Assembly: GCA_943332105.1 (NCBI GenBank)
Contig: CALQOD010000025.1
Coordinates: 1-34,063 of the forward strand
Source of the DNA: Chitinophaga pinensis
GTDB lineage: Bacteria; Bacteroidota; Bacteroidia; AKYH767-A; OLB10
Direction of reading: 5' to 3'
DNA length: 34,063 bases
Shown: piece after piece, positions 6,472-16,117 of the stretch
Position numbering within the stretch: position 1 is the stretch's first letter
Layout of the letters: each line of letters opens with the position of its first letter
Translations under genes and position numbers: made by a program
The notes under the pieces: model-generated
What the model saw: only the letters and a program-made list of their open reading frames with translations
Told to the model about the DNA's origin: nothing
The model's database searches: none

Positions 6472-7155
6472 TTATTTATCGATGCTAATTAGTTCAACAT
6501 CAAAAACTAAAGCAGAGTTAGGCCCAATTTTTCCACCTGCACCTTTTTCACCATAAGCTAAGTTGGAAGGTAAATACAATGTCCATTTAGAACCAACAGG
6601 CATTAATTGTAAAGCTTCTGTCCACCCTGGAATTACACCACTAACAGGAAATGAAGCTGGCTGACCACGATCAACAGAACTATCGAAAACAGTTCCATCG
6701 ATTAAAGTACCATGGTAATGAGCAGTGATTTTATCATTCAATGTTGGCTTTGCACCAGTACCCATTTTAATTACTTTATATTGTAATCCGCTTGCAGTAG
6801 TAGTCACGCCTTCTTTCTTTTGGTTAGCCGCTAAAAACGCCTGACCTTTTGCCTCGTTTTCAGAACCTTTAGCCTTTTCCTTACCTGACATATAAGTTTG
6901 GATAGCACCTTCGCAAGCCTGAACTGTCATTGCTGGTTTATTAGCAAAGAAATCTTTCATCCCTTGAGCCATTACATCAATGTTCACATCATCTAGATTA
7001 CCTTGCTTTAAATTGTTTGCAATCGATACCCCAAGGCTGTAGCTTATCGAATCTTTTTCTGTTTTCATATTTGTTTTTGATTTTTCCTGAGCATTACAAG
7101 AAGAAACTACCATTGCTATTACAACAGCAGGCAGTAATAATTTTTTTAGTATCAT
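6472..7155 (-). CDS. FKBP-type peptidyl-prolyl isomerase, lipoprotein (FkpA/Mip-like)
   Basis: The predicted protein has 227 aa. A lipoprotein signal ends at lipobox V-S-S-C with Cys20. Residues 30-115 form the helical FKBP N-terminal dimerisation domain (S-Y-S-L-G-V-S-I-A-N-N-L). Residues 120-227 form the FKBP catalytic domain, with Y-K-V-I-K-M-G-T-G, H-Y-H-G-T-L-I-D-G-T-V-F-D-S-S, V-I-P-G-W-T-E-A-L and F-D-V-E-L. It catalyses cis-trans isomerisation of Xaa-Pro bonds and helps fold envelope proteins. No acidic run follows Cys20, so a periplasm-facing position is likelier than surface export. The start at 7155 is chosen because a longer start (7179) would overlap the -7 box at 7177-7184. Confidence 0.93.
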   Translation of the reverse strand: MILKKLLLPAVVIAMVVSSCNAQEKSKTNMKTEKDSISYSLGVSIANNLKQGNLDDVNIDVMAQGMKDFFANKPAMTVQACEGAIQTYMSGKEKAKGSENEAKGQAFLAANQKKEGVTTTASGLQYKVIKMGTGAKPTLNDKITAHYHGTLIDGTVFDSSVDRGQPASFPVSGVIPGWTEALQLMPVGSKWTLYLPSNLAYGEKGAGGKIGPNSALVFDVELISIDK

Positions 7156-7176
7156 TTTGTTGTTTTTATTTGAAGG

Positions 7177-7184
7177 CAAATATA
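7177..7184 (-). promoter_or_regulatory. Putative -7 box of the FKBP gene
   Basis: The minus strand reads TATATTTG, a perfect match, 21 nt before the ATG at 7155. The nearest TTG upstream is about 24 nt away. Confidence 0.5.
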
Positions 7185-7274
7185 GGAAATAGTCTATTTA
7201 GTTATTAGCAATACTTTAAATTAACTTAATTTTATTTTGAATGTTTATTTAACAAATTGATGGAATAACAAGAT

Positions 7275-7282
7275 TATATTTG
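7275..7282 (+). promoter_or_regulatory. Putative -7 box of uvrB
   Basis: TATATTTG is a perfect match, 7 nt before the uvrB ATG at 7290. TTG at 7257-7259 is a short-spaced -33 candidate. The predicted mRNA would be leaderless or nearly so. Confidence 0.5.
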
Positions 7283-7289
7283 CACTCAT

Positions 7290-9314
7290 ATGCCCTTTCA
7301 GCTAACTTCTCAATTTCAACCTACCGGAGACCAACCAGAAGCCATCGCGCAGCTATCAAAAGGTATAAACAATAATGATTTTGCCCAAACATTATTAGGA
7401 GTAACTGGATCAGGGAAAACATTTACCGTGGCCAATGTGATTCAGAATATCCAACGTCCAACGCTGATATTAAGTCATAATAAAACGCTGGCTGCTCAGC
7501 TATATTCTGAATTTAAACAATTTTTTCCTACTAATGCGGTGGAGTATTTCGTATCCTATTACGATTATTACCAACCTGAAGCATATTTGCCAACTACGAA
7601 TACCTATATAGAAAAGGATTTATCAATAAACGAAGAAATTGAAAAGCTTCGTTTAAGCACAACCACTTCCCTTTTATCAGGAAGAAGAGACATCATCGTT
7701 GTATCCTCCGTTTCGTGTATATATGGAATGGGTAATCCTGCTGACTTTGCAGAGAATATCATCAGGATTCAAAAAAAACAAAGAATCAGCAGAAATGCTT
7801 TTTTACATCATTTAGTTACTTCCCTCTACTCCCGTACTACATCAGAATTTAAAAGAGGAAATTTTAGGGTACAGGGCGACACAGTGGATGTATTTCCTGC
7901 ATACAGCGACTTAGCAGTGCGTATAACTTTTTTTGGCGATGAAGTAGAAGAACTTGCTACCATAGAACCAAGCACAGGTAAAAAATACGAAAAGCATGAT
8001 CACCTTGCTATTTTCCCAGCCAACATATTTGTTACCAGCCAGGCTCGTCAGCAAGGAGCCATTCATGCTATACAAGCTGACTTAGTTAAGCAGATAGATT
8101 ACTTTCATGATATCGGAAAACATCTTGAAGCAAAACGATTAGAAGACAGAGTTGTCTTTGATCTCGAAATGATTCGTGAGCTTGGTTATTGTTCTGGCAT
8201 TGAAAATTATTCGCGCTACTTTGATGGAAGAGATCAGGGCACCCGCCCGTTTTGCCTGATGGATTATTTCCCAAAAGACTTCTTGCTGGTGGTAGATGAA
8301 AGTCATGTCACGGTGCCGCAGATACGCGCCATGTATGGTGGAGACCGTTCGCGAAAAGTTAACCTAGTTGATTATGGCTTTCGTTTACCCTCAGCAATGG
8401 ACAACCGACCGCTAAAGTTTGAAGAATTTGAAAGCATAATCAAACAAGTAATATTTGTAAGTGCTACACCAGCTAACTACGAGCTTGAAAAATCAGAAGG
8501 GGTAATTATAGAACAAGTCATCCGTCCTACTGGATTACTTGACCCCCCAATTGAAGTTAAGCCAGTAACCAATCAAGTGGATGATTTACTAGAAGAAATT
8601 GAGAAAACCATACAGAAGAAAGAACGTGTTTTGGTTACAACACTTACAAAGCGAATGGCGGAAGAATTAACGAAGTATTTAACCAAATTGGATATCCGCT
8701 GCCGTTATATTCACTCAGAAGTAGAAACTTTAGAAAGAGTTGAAATATTACAGCAACTGCGAGCAGGAATTATCGATGTATTAATCGGAATTAATTTATT
8801 AAGGGAAGGATTAGACTTACCTGAAGTATCATTAGTTGCTATTTTAGATGCCGATAAAGAAGGTTTCTTAAGATCAAACAGATCATTAACACAAACAGCA
8901 GGAAGAGCAGCAAGAAATTTAAATGGGCGTGTGATAATGTATGCCAATAAAATTACCGAAAGCATGCGCCTTACTATTGATGAAACTAATCGCAGGAGAG
9001 AAAAGCAAATGAAGTACAATGAAGATAATGGTATTACCCCAACAGCGATAAACAAACCAATTGAATCTTCATTTAATTATACTGCTCAAGAATCAAGAAA
9101 TAATAATATTAAATCCTATTACGAAAATGATTCTTTGAATATTGCATCAGATCCAGTTATAAAATATATGACAAAAGAACAATTGGACAAGACAATATCA
9201 GACACAAAAAAGAAAATGGATGCAGCTGCTAAAGAATTGGATTTTATTGAAGCAGCGAAATATCGTGATGAAATATACTCATTAGATCAGGTTAAAAAAG
9301 AAAAATTTAGTTAA
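7290..9314 (+). CDS. uvrB: UvrABC system protein B (excinuclease subunit B)
   Basis: The predicted protein has 674 aa, close to the usual UvrB length of about 670. UvrB is the damage-verifying helicase-like subunit of nucleotide excision repair; it is loaded by UvrA and recruits UvrC. Visible features are Walker A G-V-T-G-S-G-K-T (37-44), the beta-hairpin Y-Y-D-Y-Y-Q-P-E-A-Y, the D-E-S-H Walker B box, V-S-A-T-P-A, helicase motif VI Q-T-A-G-R-A-A-R-N, and a C-terminal UVR domain (L-D-F-I-E-A-A-K-Y-R-D-E-I). It is divergent from the FKBP gene. A membrane protein gene follows 4 nt after the stop. uvrA lies about 4 kb away on the other strand, so the two are not co-transcribed. Confidence 0.98.
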   Translation: MPFQLTSQFQPTGDQPEAIAQLSKGINNNDFAQTLLGVTGSGKTFTVANVIQNIQRPTLILSHNKTLAAQLYSEFKQFFPTNAVEYFVSYYDYYQPEAYLPTTNTYIEKDLSINEEIEKLRLSTTTSLLSGRRDIIVVSSVSCIYGMGNPADFAENIIRIQKKQRISRNAFLHHLVTSLYSRTTSEFKRGNFRVQGDTVDVFPAYSDLAVRITFFGDEVEELATIEPSTGKKYEKHDHLAIFPANIFVTSQARQQGAIHAIQADLVKQIDYFHDIGKHLEAKRLEDRVVFDLEMIRELGYCSGIENYSRYFDGRDQGTRPFCLMDYFPKDFLLVVDESHVTVPQIRAMYGGDRSRKVNLVDYGFRLPSAMDNRPLKFEEFESIIKQVIFVSATPANYELEKSEGVIIEQVIRPTGLLDPPIEVKPVTNQVDDLLEEIEKTIQKKERVLVTTLTKRMAEELTKYLTKLDIRCRYIHSEVETLERVEILQQLRAGIIDVLIGINLLREGLDLPEVSLVAILDADKEGFLRSNRSLTQTAGRAARNLNGRVIMYANKITESMRLTIDETNRRREKQMKYNEDNGITPTAINKPIESSFNYTAQESRNNNIKSYYENDSLNIASDPVIKYMTKEQLDKTISDTKKKMDAAAKELDFIEAAKYRDEIYSLDQVKKEKFS

Positions 9315-9318
9315 TCAA

Positions 9319-9966
9319 ATGACCCCAGTACTTATTTTAAGCGCAATCATATTTTTTATAGTTAGTATTGTTGGCTGTTTGATTCTAACACTATCAGCAA
9401 AAAAAATAGCGCCAAGAAGTCTTCGAGCAATAATTACCTTGCACTTTATATTAGGAGCATTAGTATTGTTGTTATATTTCCTGAATAAATCTATTGGAAA
9501 TTTATACCTTTCATTTTTTTGTAGCGGGCTTTTCCTTTCTGGAGTTATCATCAGAAAAAACCTAAACTTAATTCTTAAAATTTACTTCGGACTTTTTCTT
9601 TCACTCATCCTATTCTTCGTTTACTCTCCTTCTCTTCTCGCCTACTTTATCACTGGCAACTACAACAAAGTGAAGTCGCCGCAAATTATTAATTTAAAAG
9701 AAAACTTTTACCTTGCCGAACAGCAATCAATGTTGGGCTTGAGCAAGGATTTAGCCACCTATAAAATTTACAAGAAAAACGGTCTTTATAAAAAAACTAT
9801 TTTAAGGGATATTGATTTCGGAGGTAAAATAGATAGTATTCAATTATTAAACTTTACAGATGACACCTTGATTATTAAAGGATTTTTAAATAAAAGAGAT
9901 ACTACACTTTTTAAAAAGCCTGGAATATTTAAAAAAAATGATATTCGAATAGTAAAAAACAAGTAG
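9319..9966 (+). CDS. Hypothetical membrane protein
   Basis: The predicted protein has 215 aa. Four hydrophobic segments fill the first half (about 4-26, 36-55, 61-79 and 85-112). A roughly 100-residue C-terminal part follows that is K-rich and strand-forming (I-Y-K-K-N-G-L-Y-K-K-T and D-D-T-L-I-I-K-G-F-L). I recognise no family. The first ATG lies 4 nt after the uvrB stop, so it is probably co-transcribed with uvrB, but nothing in it points to DNA repair. Base composition is like its neighbours. Confidence 0.72.
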   Translation: MTPVLILSAIIFFIVSIVGCLILTLSAKKIAPRSLRAIITLHFILGALVLLLYFLNKSIGNLYLSFFCSGLFLSGVIIRKNLNLILKIYFGLFLSLILFFVYSPSLLAYFITGNYNKVKSPQIINLKENFYLAEQQSMLGLSKDLATYKIYKKNGLYKKTILRDIDFGGKIDSIQLLNFTDDTLIIKGFLNKRDTTLFKKPGIFKKNDIRIVKNK

Positions 9967-10011
9967 CATCTAATAAATATTATTATTAACTTGCATTAAA
10001 ATATTAAAAGA

Positions 10012-10908
10012 ATGAAAAAAATAATTACACTTTTAGGTTTTATGTGCTTAAACAGTTTTTTGTTTGGCCAATCAAAAAGCTCAGAAATATGGTTAATAGA
10101 CCTTAATGAGACTGAAGTAAAAGTTACTGCTAAAAACGAAACCAGAATTACTAATAATGATTTTTACGACAATCAGCCTTGTTTTTCAAAAGATGGAAGT
10201 ATGATCTGGTATGCAAGTATGCCAGATACGGCACAGAGCGACATCTATAGTTATAATTTAAAACTGAAAGAAACAAAACAAGTAACTAATACTCCAGAAA
10301 GCGAATATCAACCCTACCCTATTCCATTTTACAGAGATAAATTATCAATTGTTAGAGTAGATGTAGATGGAGCACAACGTTTTTACCAGATAGAAATGGA
10401 CGGCACTGAGCCAGCAACTTTATTACCTAATGAAGACTCCGTTGCTTATTACTGCTGGATGAATGATACCACACTTGGCATGTACATGCTTAATGGTGTT
10501 GGAGGGGCTTTACACCAATACGATTTAATTCCGCAACAGTCCATTTTAATTATGCCGAATGGTGGCTTTGGAAGATGTCTAGCAAAGATTCCAGACTCCG
10601 ACAATTTAAGTTATGTATTATTTAATAGTGATCATAAAGTATATTTAATGAAATATGATTTTGTTGATCAGAAAAGAAGCATAATCATTGAGATGCCTGA
10701 AGGGGTAGAAGATTATGCATGGGCACCAAGTGGGAAACTTTTTTCTTCAAGCAAAGGAAAATTATTGTACTATGATTTAAAATCTGAAAGTGGTAAATGG
10801 ACAGAGCTAACAGATTTCTCAAAAACAATTGGTAATTTTTACAGAATGTGTATTAGTCCGAAAGGCGATAAAATTGCGGTAGTATCTTATAAAGGTGCTC
10901 GTCCATAA
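10012..10908 (+). CDS. Secreted TolB-like (PD40/WD40-like) beta-propeller protein
   Basis: The predicted protein has 298 aa. The signal peptide MKKIITLLGFMCLNSFLFGQ is followed by repeats of the PD40 type: P-C-F-S-K-D-G-S-M-I-W-Y-A-S near 60-75, S-D-I-Y-S-Y-N-L, V-E-D-Y-A-W-A-P-S-G-K-L and I-S-P-K-G-D-K-I-A-V-V-S near the C terminus. These form the blades of a TolB-like propeller. Such proteins are periplasmic and bind proteins or peptides. No catalytic residues are evident, so a binding role is likely. The next gene begins 8 nt after the stop, so the two are likely co-transcribed. Confidence 0.82.
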   Translation: MKKIITLLGFMCLNSFLFGQSKSSEIWLIDLNETEVKVTAKNETRITNNDFYDNQPCFSKDGSMIWYASMPDTAQSDIYSYNLKLKETKQVTNTPESEYQPYPIPFYRDKLSIVRVDVDGAQRFYQIEMDGTEPATLLPNEDSVAYYCWMNDTTLGMYMLNGVGGALHQYDLIPQQSILIMPNGGFGRCLAKIPDSDNLSYVLFNSDHKVYLMKYDFVDQKRSIIIEMPEGVEDYAWAPSGKLFSSSKGKLLYYDLKSESGKWTELTDFSKTIGNFYRMCISPKGDKIAVVSYKGARP

Positions 10909-10916
10909 AACCAAAT

Positions 10917-11990
10917 TTGAAAAGCAAAGTAAATTTCGATTTCATAATTGCTGGTCAAGGTTTGGCTGGTTCATTATTGGCGTGGTTTCTAATTAAAGCA
11001 GATAAAAGAGTACTAGTAATTGAAGACAGTAATTGCCAAGGAGCTACTGAAGTAGCATCGGGGTTAATGCACCCTGTTACAGGACGCAGAATTGTAAAAT
11101 CATGGAGAGCGGATGAGTTTATTCCAAATGCAGTTAAGTTGTATCAAACAATAGAACAAGAGTTAAACACCCGTTTTTTTTACAACACTCCTATTTTAGA
11201 AATTTACCATGACCATGGAAACCGAAACGATTGGATGAACAGAAGTGTAACCAGCGGCATTGGAGAATTTATTGGCAAAGATTATGAAGCTAACGAATTA
11301 CCAAAATCATTAAAAGCTCCTCTTGGTGCACTAGAAATAAAAATGACCGGGTGGTTAAATGCAAGTCGATTTAAAAACGATATGCGTCAATGGTTAATCG
11401 ACAATCAATCTTATGAAGAAGGAAATATTGATTATCATTTATTAGAAAGCAATAACACACTGTTTAGTTTTAAAGATATCACTTTTGAAAAGTTAATTGA
11501 TTGCAGAGGATATTACAGTTCTAAGAGCAAGTCGTGGAATTACCTCCCCTTCAATCCTGCCAAAGGCGAAGAAATTGTTTTCACTTCGGATACTGATCTT
11601 TGGAAAGATTTTATTTATCACAATACATTTAAAATTATCCCATCTGAAAATAATGAATATCGTTTTGGAGCCACTTATTCCTGGAACGACACCAGCAATG
11701 AAATAACATCTGAAGCGCGCGAAAAGCTCATGAACGGCTTGACATCACTGTTAGATGCGCCATTTACAATAACTGGTCAGCGTGCAGGAATACGTCCAGC
11801 AACAAAAGATCGACGACCACTTATGGGAGCACATCCGATTGAAAAAAATCACTTTATTTTTAACGGATTAGGATCTAAGGGTGTCAGTACTGCGCCTACA
11901 CTTGCAAAGGAAATGCTTGACTTTCTTTTAAACGAACAAAAAATCAATTCTGAATATTCACTGGAACGCTTTAATTTTCCAGGTTATTAA
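10917..11990 (+). CDS. FAD-dependent oxidoreductase (DAO family)
   Basis: The predicted protein has 357 aa. The N terminus F-D-F-I-I-A-G-Q-G-L-A-G-S-L has the dinucleotide-binding G-x-G-x-x-G (13-18) and the ADP-ribose-binding acidic residue at Glu36 (V-L-V-I-E-D). The C terminus G-Q-R-A-G-I-R-P-A-T-K-D-R-R-P-L and F-N-G-L-G-S-K-G-V is typical of the D-amino-acid oxidase/glycine oxidase fold, where it closes over FAD. It probably oxidises an amine or amino acid, but the substrate cannot be read. The start is TTG at 10917; no in-frame ATG lies before the FAD motif. The last 20 nt overlap the 3' end of the convergent M48 protease gene. Confidence 0.88.
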   Translation: MKSKVNFDFIIAGQGLAGSLLAWFLIKADKRVLVIEDSNCQGATEVASGLMHPVTGRRIVKSWRADEFIPNAVKLYQTIEQELNTRFFYNTPILEIYHDHGNRNDWMNRSVTSGIGEFIGKDYEANELPKSLKAPLGALEIKMTGWLNASRFKNDMRQWLIDNQSYEEGNIDYHLLESNNTLFSFKDITFEKLIDCRGYYSSKSKSWNYLPFNPAKGEEIVFTSDTDLWKDFIYHNTFKIIPSENNEYRFGATYSWNDTSNEITSEAREKLMNGLTSLLDAPFTITGQRAGIRPATKDRRPLMGAHPIEKNHFIFNGLGSKGVSTAPTLAKEMLDFLLNEQKINSEYSLERFNFPGY

Positions 11991-13197
11991 TTCGCTGTAA
12001 TAAAGTTGGATGCGAATAATAAAGAAAAACAAATGCAGGATGTGGTGTGAGATTCGTCAGATTATCTTTTGACAATTTTTTCAAAGCTTCCATCAATGGT
12101 AATGCACCATAAGTTTCTTTCGCATAGTTATCTGCTTCGTATTCATGTTTGCGAGATAATGAATTTGTTACCATGCTCAATAAAATTGAAACAGGGCTAT
12201 ACAACATGAAAAATCCAATCATACCTAAAGGAAGTACCGCAACGGGAGCGCCAAGTACATTCGACAAAGCTGGAGTATTAATAAACTGTCCTAATAAAAA
12301 CAGCATTAATCCAGTTTGCAAAATAGATATAATTGTCATTTTGTAAGTATGCTTTCTTTTATAGTGACCTACTTCATGCGCCATCACAGCTACCAACTCA
12401 TCTACGTTATGCTTTTCAATCAGGGTATCAAATAAAACAATTTTTTTCTTTGGACCTAATCCTGAAAAAAACGCATTCGCTTTTGCTGATCGTTTACTAC
12501 CATCCATCACAAATAAATTAGATACAGGAAATTTAACCTGATTACAATAATTCACTAATGCAGTCCGCAATTCTCCATCAGGAAGCGGAATGAGTTTATT
12601 AAACAAAGGCAAAATTACAGAGCTGTAAAACATACTTAGCAACAGCGTAAATCCGCTGATAGAAAGCCAAGCTATCCACCAAAAGTTTGATCCAGAGATC
12701 TGATAAAAAATCACAAACATACTTAACAAGCAACCTCCTATCAACCCTCCTAGTAAATATCCTTTTAGCTTATCAAGAATAAAAGTTTTGATTGTGGTTC
12801 TATTAAAAGCGTACTTCTCTTCAATCACAAATACTGAATATAAAGATAGTGGAGTATTGATGATATCCATGACAATACCATAAGAAGCGAAGAATAATAA
12901 AGTATGTAAAATTAAATCTTGTGTATAACGGCCAGTAAATTCATACAGCCATCCAAAACCACCAGTAAACAATATAATGATAGTTATAAAAAATCCAATG
13001 ATTGAACCTAATCCACTCAATTTCTTTTTATCGAAATCATAATTCTGTGCTTTCGTATATTCCTCCTTGTTATACAAATCAGCTAACTTTTCAGGAACAA
13101 TACCTGTCCACGATTTACCATTCAAATATTGCATCACCTGCTCCAATACAAACATGATAGTTATAATTGAAATCATTGATATAAGGATTATACTCAT
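11971..13197 (-). CDS. M48 family metalloprotease, Ste24/CAAX prenyl protease 1-like
   Basis: The predicted protein has 408 aa with about six or seven membrane segments (near 3-20, 63-85, 95-115, 145-167, 172-195, 288-310 and 320-345). The zinc site is A-H-E-V-G-H (His274, Glu275, His278), with the third ligand in S-R-K-H-E-Y-E-A-D. The N-terminal Y-N-K-E-E-Y-T-K-A-Q-N-Y and N-A-F-F-S-G-L-G segments are typical of Ste24p. In bacteria these are inner-membrane proteases thought to act in protein quality control; substrates are unknown and no prenylated CAAX protein is expected. It starts 3 nt after the uvrA stop, so it is very likely co-transcribed with uvrA. Confidence 0.95.
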   Translation of the reverse strand: MSIILISMISIITIMFVLEQVMQYLNGKSWTGIVPEKLADLYNKEEYTKAQNYDFDKKKLSGLGSIIGFFITIIILFTGGFGWLYEFTGRYTQDLILHTLLFFASYGIVMDIINTPLSLYSVFVIEEKYAFNRTTIKTFILDKLKGYLLGGLIGGCLLSMFVIFYQISGSNFWWIAWLSISGFTLLLSMFYSSVILPLFNKLIPLPDGELRTALVNYCNQVKFPVSNLFVMDGSKRSAKANAFFSGLGPKKKIVLFDTLIEKHNVDELVAVMAHEVGHYKRKHTYKMTIISILQTGLMLFLLGQFINTPALSNVLGAPVAVLPLGMIGFFMLYSPVSILLSMVTNSLSRKHEYEADNYAKETYGALPLMEALKKLSKDNLTNLTPHPAFVFLYYSHPTLLQRINNLEN

Positions 13198-13200
13198 TGC

Positions 13201-16113
13201 TTAATGATTAAATTTAGATTTCAAATAAAAACCAGTGGCCGATTTTTCTTCTTTTATTAAATCTTCTGGTACGCCTTCAAAAATAACTTCTCCACCACCA
13301 TTACCACCATCCGGACCTAAATCGATTATCCAATCGGCAGATTTAATAATTTCCATATTGTGCTCAATCACAATAATCGTATTTCCATTACGCACAAGTG
13401 CATTGAATGCATCGAGCAATTTTCTTATATCATGAAAATGCAAACCTGTTGTAGGTTCATCAAAAACAAATAAAGTATTATTTGCTTGACTTCCTTTATT
13501 TAAATAAGATGCTAACTTAATTCGCTGTGCTTCGCCACCACTTAAAGTACTTGAGGCTTGTCCAAGGCCAATATAACCTAACCCAACATCGGCCAGTGGT
13601 TGCATCTTATTAATTATTTTTTGATGTAAACCATGATACTTTTCAGGTCCTTGATTTTCAGCAAAAAATTCCAAGGCTTCCTCAACAGTCAATTCCAAAA
13701 TATTGAAAATATTTTTCCCTCTGTATTCCACAGCTAAAATATCATCTTTAAATCGCTGCCCATTGCAATTATCACATTTCAGATGTATGTCTGCCATAAA
13801 CTGCATCTCAACAGTAATGATCCCATCTCCGTGACAAAATTCACAGCGACCACCTTCAACATTAAATGAAAAATGTGAAGGTTTTAAGCCACGTTGACGG
13901 GATAATGGCAAATCGGCATAAAGACTTCTGATTTCATCAAATGCTTTTACATAGGTAACTGGATTAGAACGAGAAGATTTACCAATTGGATTTTGATCCA
14001 CCATTTCTGCATCTTTAAAATCTTGATAATTTCCATCCATACGATCGAAATTACCTGTAGCTTCTGAAAAACCTCCAATAATTTTTTTAATAGCAGGGAA
14101 TAAAATCTTCTTTACCAACGAAGTTTTTCCTGAACCACTGACACCTGTTACAACTGTAAGTACTCCCATAGGAAACTTAACATGCACATTTTTTAGATTA
14201 TTTTCACGAGCACCTTTGATTTCTACAAATTTCTTCCACTTTCTTCTTTGAAGAGGTATTGGAATAACTTCTTTTCCTGTAAGATACTTTGCAGTTAAAC
14301 TATTTTCTTCTTTCATCAAGGCATCTGCATCGCCTTGAAAAACTAATTGCCCTCCATGTACACCAGCCATCGGTCCAATATCAATTAACTGATCAGCAGC
14401 ACGCATAATTTCTTCGTCGTGTTCCACCACTATAACGGTATTGCCTATCTGCTTTAACGATTTTAACACACCAATCAAACGTTCTGTATCACGCGAATGA
14501 AGACCGATACTTGGCTCATCTAAAATATACATTGAACCCACCAAAGTACTACCCAATGATTTAGCAAGATTAATTCTTTGAGACTCACCTCCTGATAGCG
14601 AATTCGATAAACGATTTAGCGTCAAATACCCTAAACCAACATCAAATAAAAATTGCAAGCGGCTATTAATTTCTGTTAATAAACGATTACCGATTTGCTC
14701 ATCTTGCTTTTCAAATTTTAAATTATTAAAAAAAGCGAAAGCATTATCAATGGGAATAAGAACAATATCACTAATAGATTTCCCTCCTACCATCACGTAA
14801 TTGGCATCTTTGCGCAAGCGAGTTCCTCTACAATCAGGACATGGCTTTTTCCCTCTATAACGTGCCAACATCACACGATATTGGATTTTATACATCTGCG
14901 ATTCAAGGTGCTCAAAAAACTGACTCAGACCCTTGAAATATTTATTACCCGTCCACAAAAGTTTTTTATCACTTTCGTTGAGCTCATAATAAGGCTTATG
15001 TATAGGGAAATCGAATTTATGCGCATTCATAACTAGCTTATCATTCCAGTCTTTTAGTTTTTCACCACGCCAACACATGACAGCACCATCATAAACTGAA
15101 AGACTTTTATCTGGAATTACTAAATCTTCATCAACGCCTATTACGCTTCCAAATCCTTCGCATTTTTTACATGCTCCAAATGGATTATTAAAACTGAATA
15201 AATGAACGGTTGGTTCTTCAAAAATAATTCCATCAGCTTCGAAACGATTTGAAAACTCCTTTACAACAACTTTATCATCTTCAAAAATATACAAACGACA
15301 AAGACCACGACCTTCATTAAATGCGATTTGAGCCGAATCAGCAAGGCGAGCTAATAATTCATCATCTACATCATCGTGAACCAATAAACGATCAACTAAT
15401 AAATTAAAACCAGGAATCAAAAGAGGTATTGATTCAACGATTGCATCAGTAGCTTTGGTTACAGTTTTTTTTGGTGCTGTTTTCTTTACATTAGGTTTTA
15501 CTTCGGATTTCATTTCTTGCAACAATTCTTCGATTTCTTTTTGAGAATCGTTTACAAACAGACGATCGAATCCTTTTTGTTGCAACGATGATAATTCATC
15601 AGCAACTGTTCTGCCTGTGTACTGATAGATTGGAGAAGTAATTATTATTCGTTTATTTTTATTGCTAATGATGAAATCAACAATATCAGACACATTATCC
15701 TTTTTTACTTCATTACCTGAAACCGGAGAAATTGTTTTTCCTATGCGAGCAAAGAGCAATTTCAGATAATCATATATCTCTGTTGATGTACCAACAGTGG
15801 AACGCGGATTACGCGAATTAACTTTTTGCTGAATAGCAATAGCAGGTGCTATCCCGTGAATATATTCTACATCGGGTTTATCCATGCGTCCAATAAACTG
15901 ACGAGCATACGACGATAAACTTTCTACATAGCGACGTTGTCCTTCTGCGTACAGTGTATCAAACGCAAGCGAACTTTTTCCTGAGCCACTTAAACCAGTT
16001 ATAACAACAAATTTATTTCTAGGTATTGCTACATCTATCTTCTTCAGATTATGCACAGCTGCTCCCTTAATAAGAATAAAATGTTTTGAGTCGAGCGAGT
16101 TAAAATCAGGCAT
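13201..16113 (-). CDS. uvrA: UvrABC system protein A (excinuclease ATPase subunit)
   Basis: The predicted protein has 970 aa; UvrA proteins are about 940-960. UvrA detects DNA distortions and loads UvrB. Two ABC ATPase modules are complete: Walker A G-L-S-G-S-G-K-S (40-47) and G-V-S-G-S-G-K-T, with signatures L-S-G-G-E-S-Q-R-I and L-S-G-G-E-A-Q-R-I. Zinc-binding pairs are seen in C-K-K-C/C-P-D-C-R-G and C-E-F-C-H-G-D-G/C-D-N-C-N-G, which marks it as a true UvrA and not a short paralogue. A Lys/Thr-rich linker at about 207-225 lies in the UvrB-binding region. A -7 box upstream (16137-16144) lies inside the 3' end of the GH2-like gene. Confidence 0.98.
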   Translation of the reverse strand: MPDFNSLDSKHFILIKGAAVHNLKKIDVAIPRNKFVVITGLSGSGKSSLAFDTLYAEGQRRYVESLSSYARQFIGRMDKPDVEYIHGIAPAIAIQQKVNSRNPRSTVGTSTEIYDYLKLLFARIGKTISPVSGNEVKKDNVSDIVDFIISNKNKRIIITSPIYQYTGRTVADELSSLQQKGFDRLFVNDSQKEIEELLQEMKSEVKPNVKKTAPKKTVTKATDAIVESIPLLIPGFNLLVDRLLVHDDVDDELLARLADSAQIAFNEGRGLCRLYIFEDDKVVVKEFSNRFEADGIIFEEPTVHLFSFNNPFGACKKCEGFGSVIGVDEDLVIPDKSLSVYDGAVMCWRGEKLKDWNDKLVMNAHKFDFPIHKPYYELNESDKKLLWTGNKYFKGLSQFFEHLESQMYKIQYRVMLARYRGKKPCPDCRGTRLRKDANYVMVGGKSISDIVLIPIDNAFAFFNNLKFEKQDEQIGNRLLTEINSRLQFLFDVGLGYLTLNRLSNSLSGGESQRINLAKSLGSTLVGSMYILDEPSIGLHSRDTERLIGVLKSLKQIGNTVIVVEHDEEIMRAADQLIDIGPMAGVHGGQLVFQGDADALMKEENSLTAKYLTGKEVIPIPLQRRKWKKFVEIKGARENNLKNVHVKFPMGVLTVVTGVSGSGKTSLVKKILFPAIKKIIGGFSEATGNFDRMDGNYQDFKDAEMVDQNPIGKSSRSNPVTYVKAFDEIRSLYADLPLSRQRGLKPSHFSFNVEGGRCEFCHGDGIITVEMQFMADIHLKCDNCNGQRFKDDILAVEYRGKNIFNILELTVEEALEFFAENQGPEKYHGLHQKIINKMQPLADVGLGYIGLGQASSTLSGGEAQRIKLASYLNKGSQANNTLFVFDEPTTGLHFHDIRKLLDAFNALVRNGNTIIVIEHNMEIIKSADWIIDLGPDGGNGGGEVIFEGVPEDLIKEEKSATGFYLKSKFNH

Positions 16114-16117
16114 TTAG

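Noticed and set aside
13235-13435. Plus-strand ORF inside uvrA, and similar antisense ORFs in uvrB, priA and others
   Set aside because: They are antisense to strongly supported genes, have no promoter or recognisable product, and look like codon-bias shadows.
7290-16113. uvrB and uvrA as a mobile DNA-repair island
   Set aside because: Both are complete housekeeping genes on opposite strands, with no integrase, tRNA, direct repeats or base-composition change.
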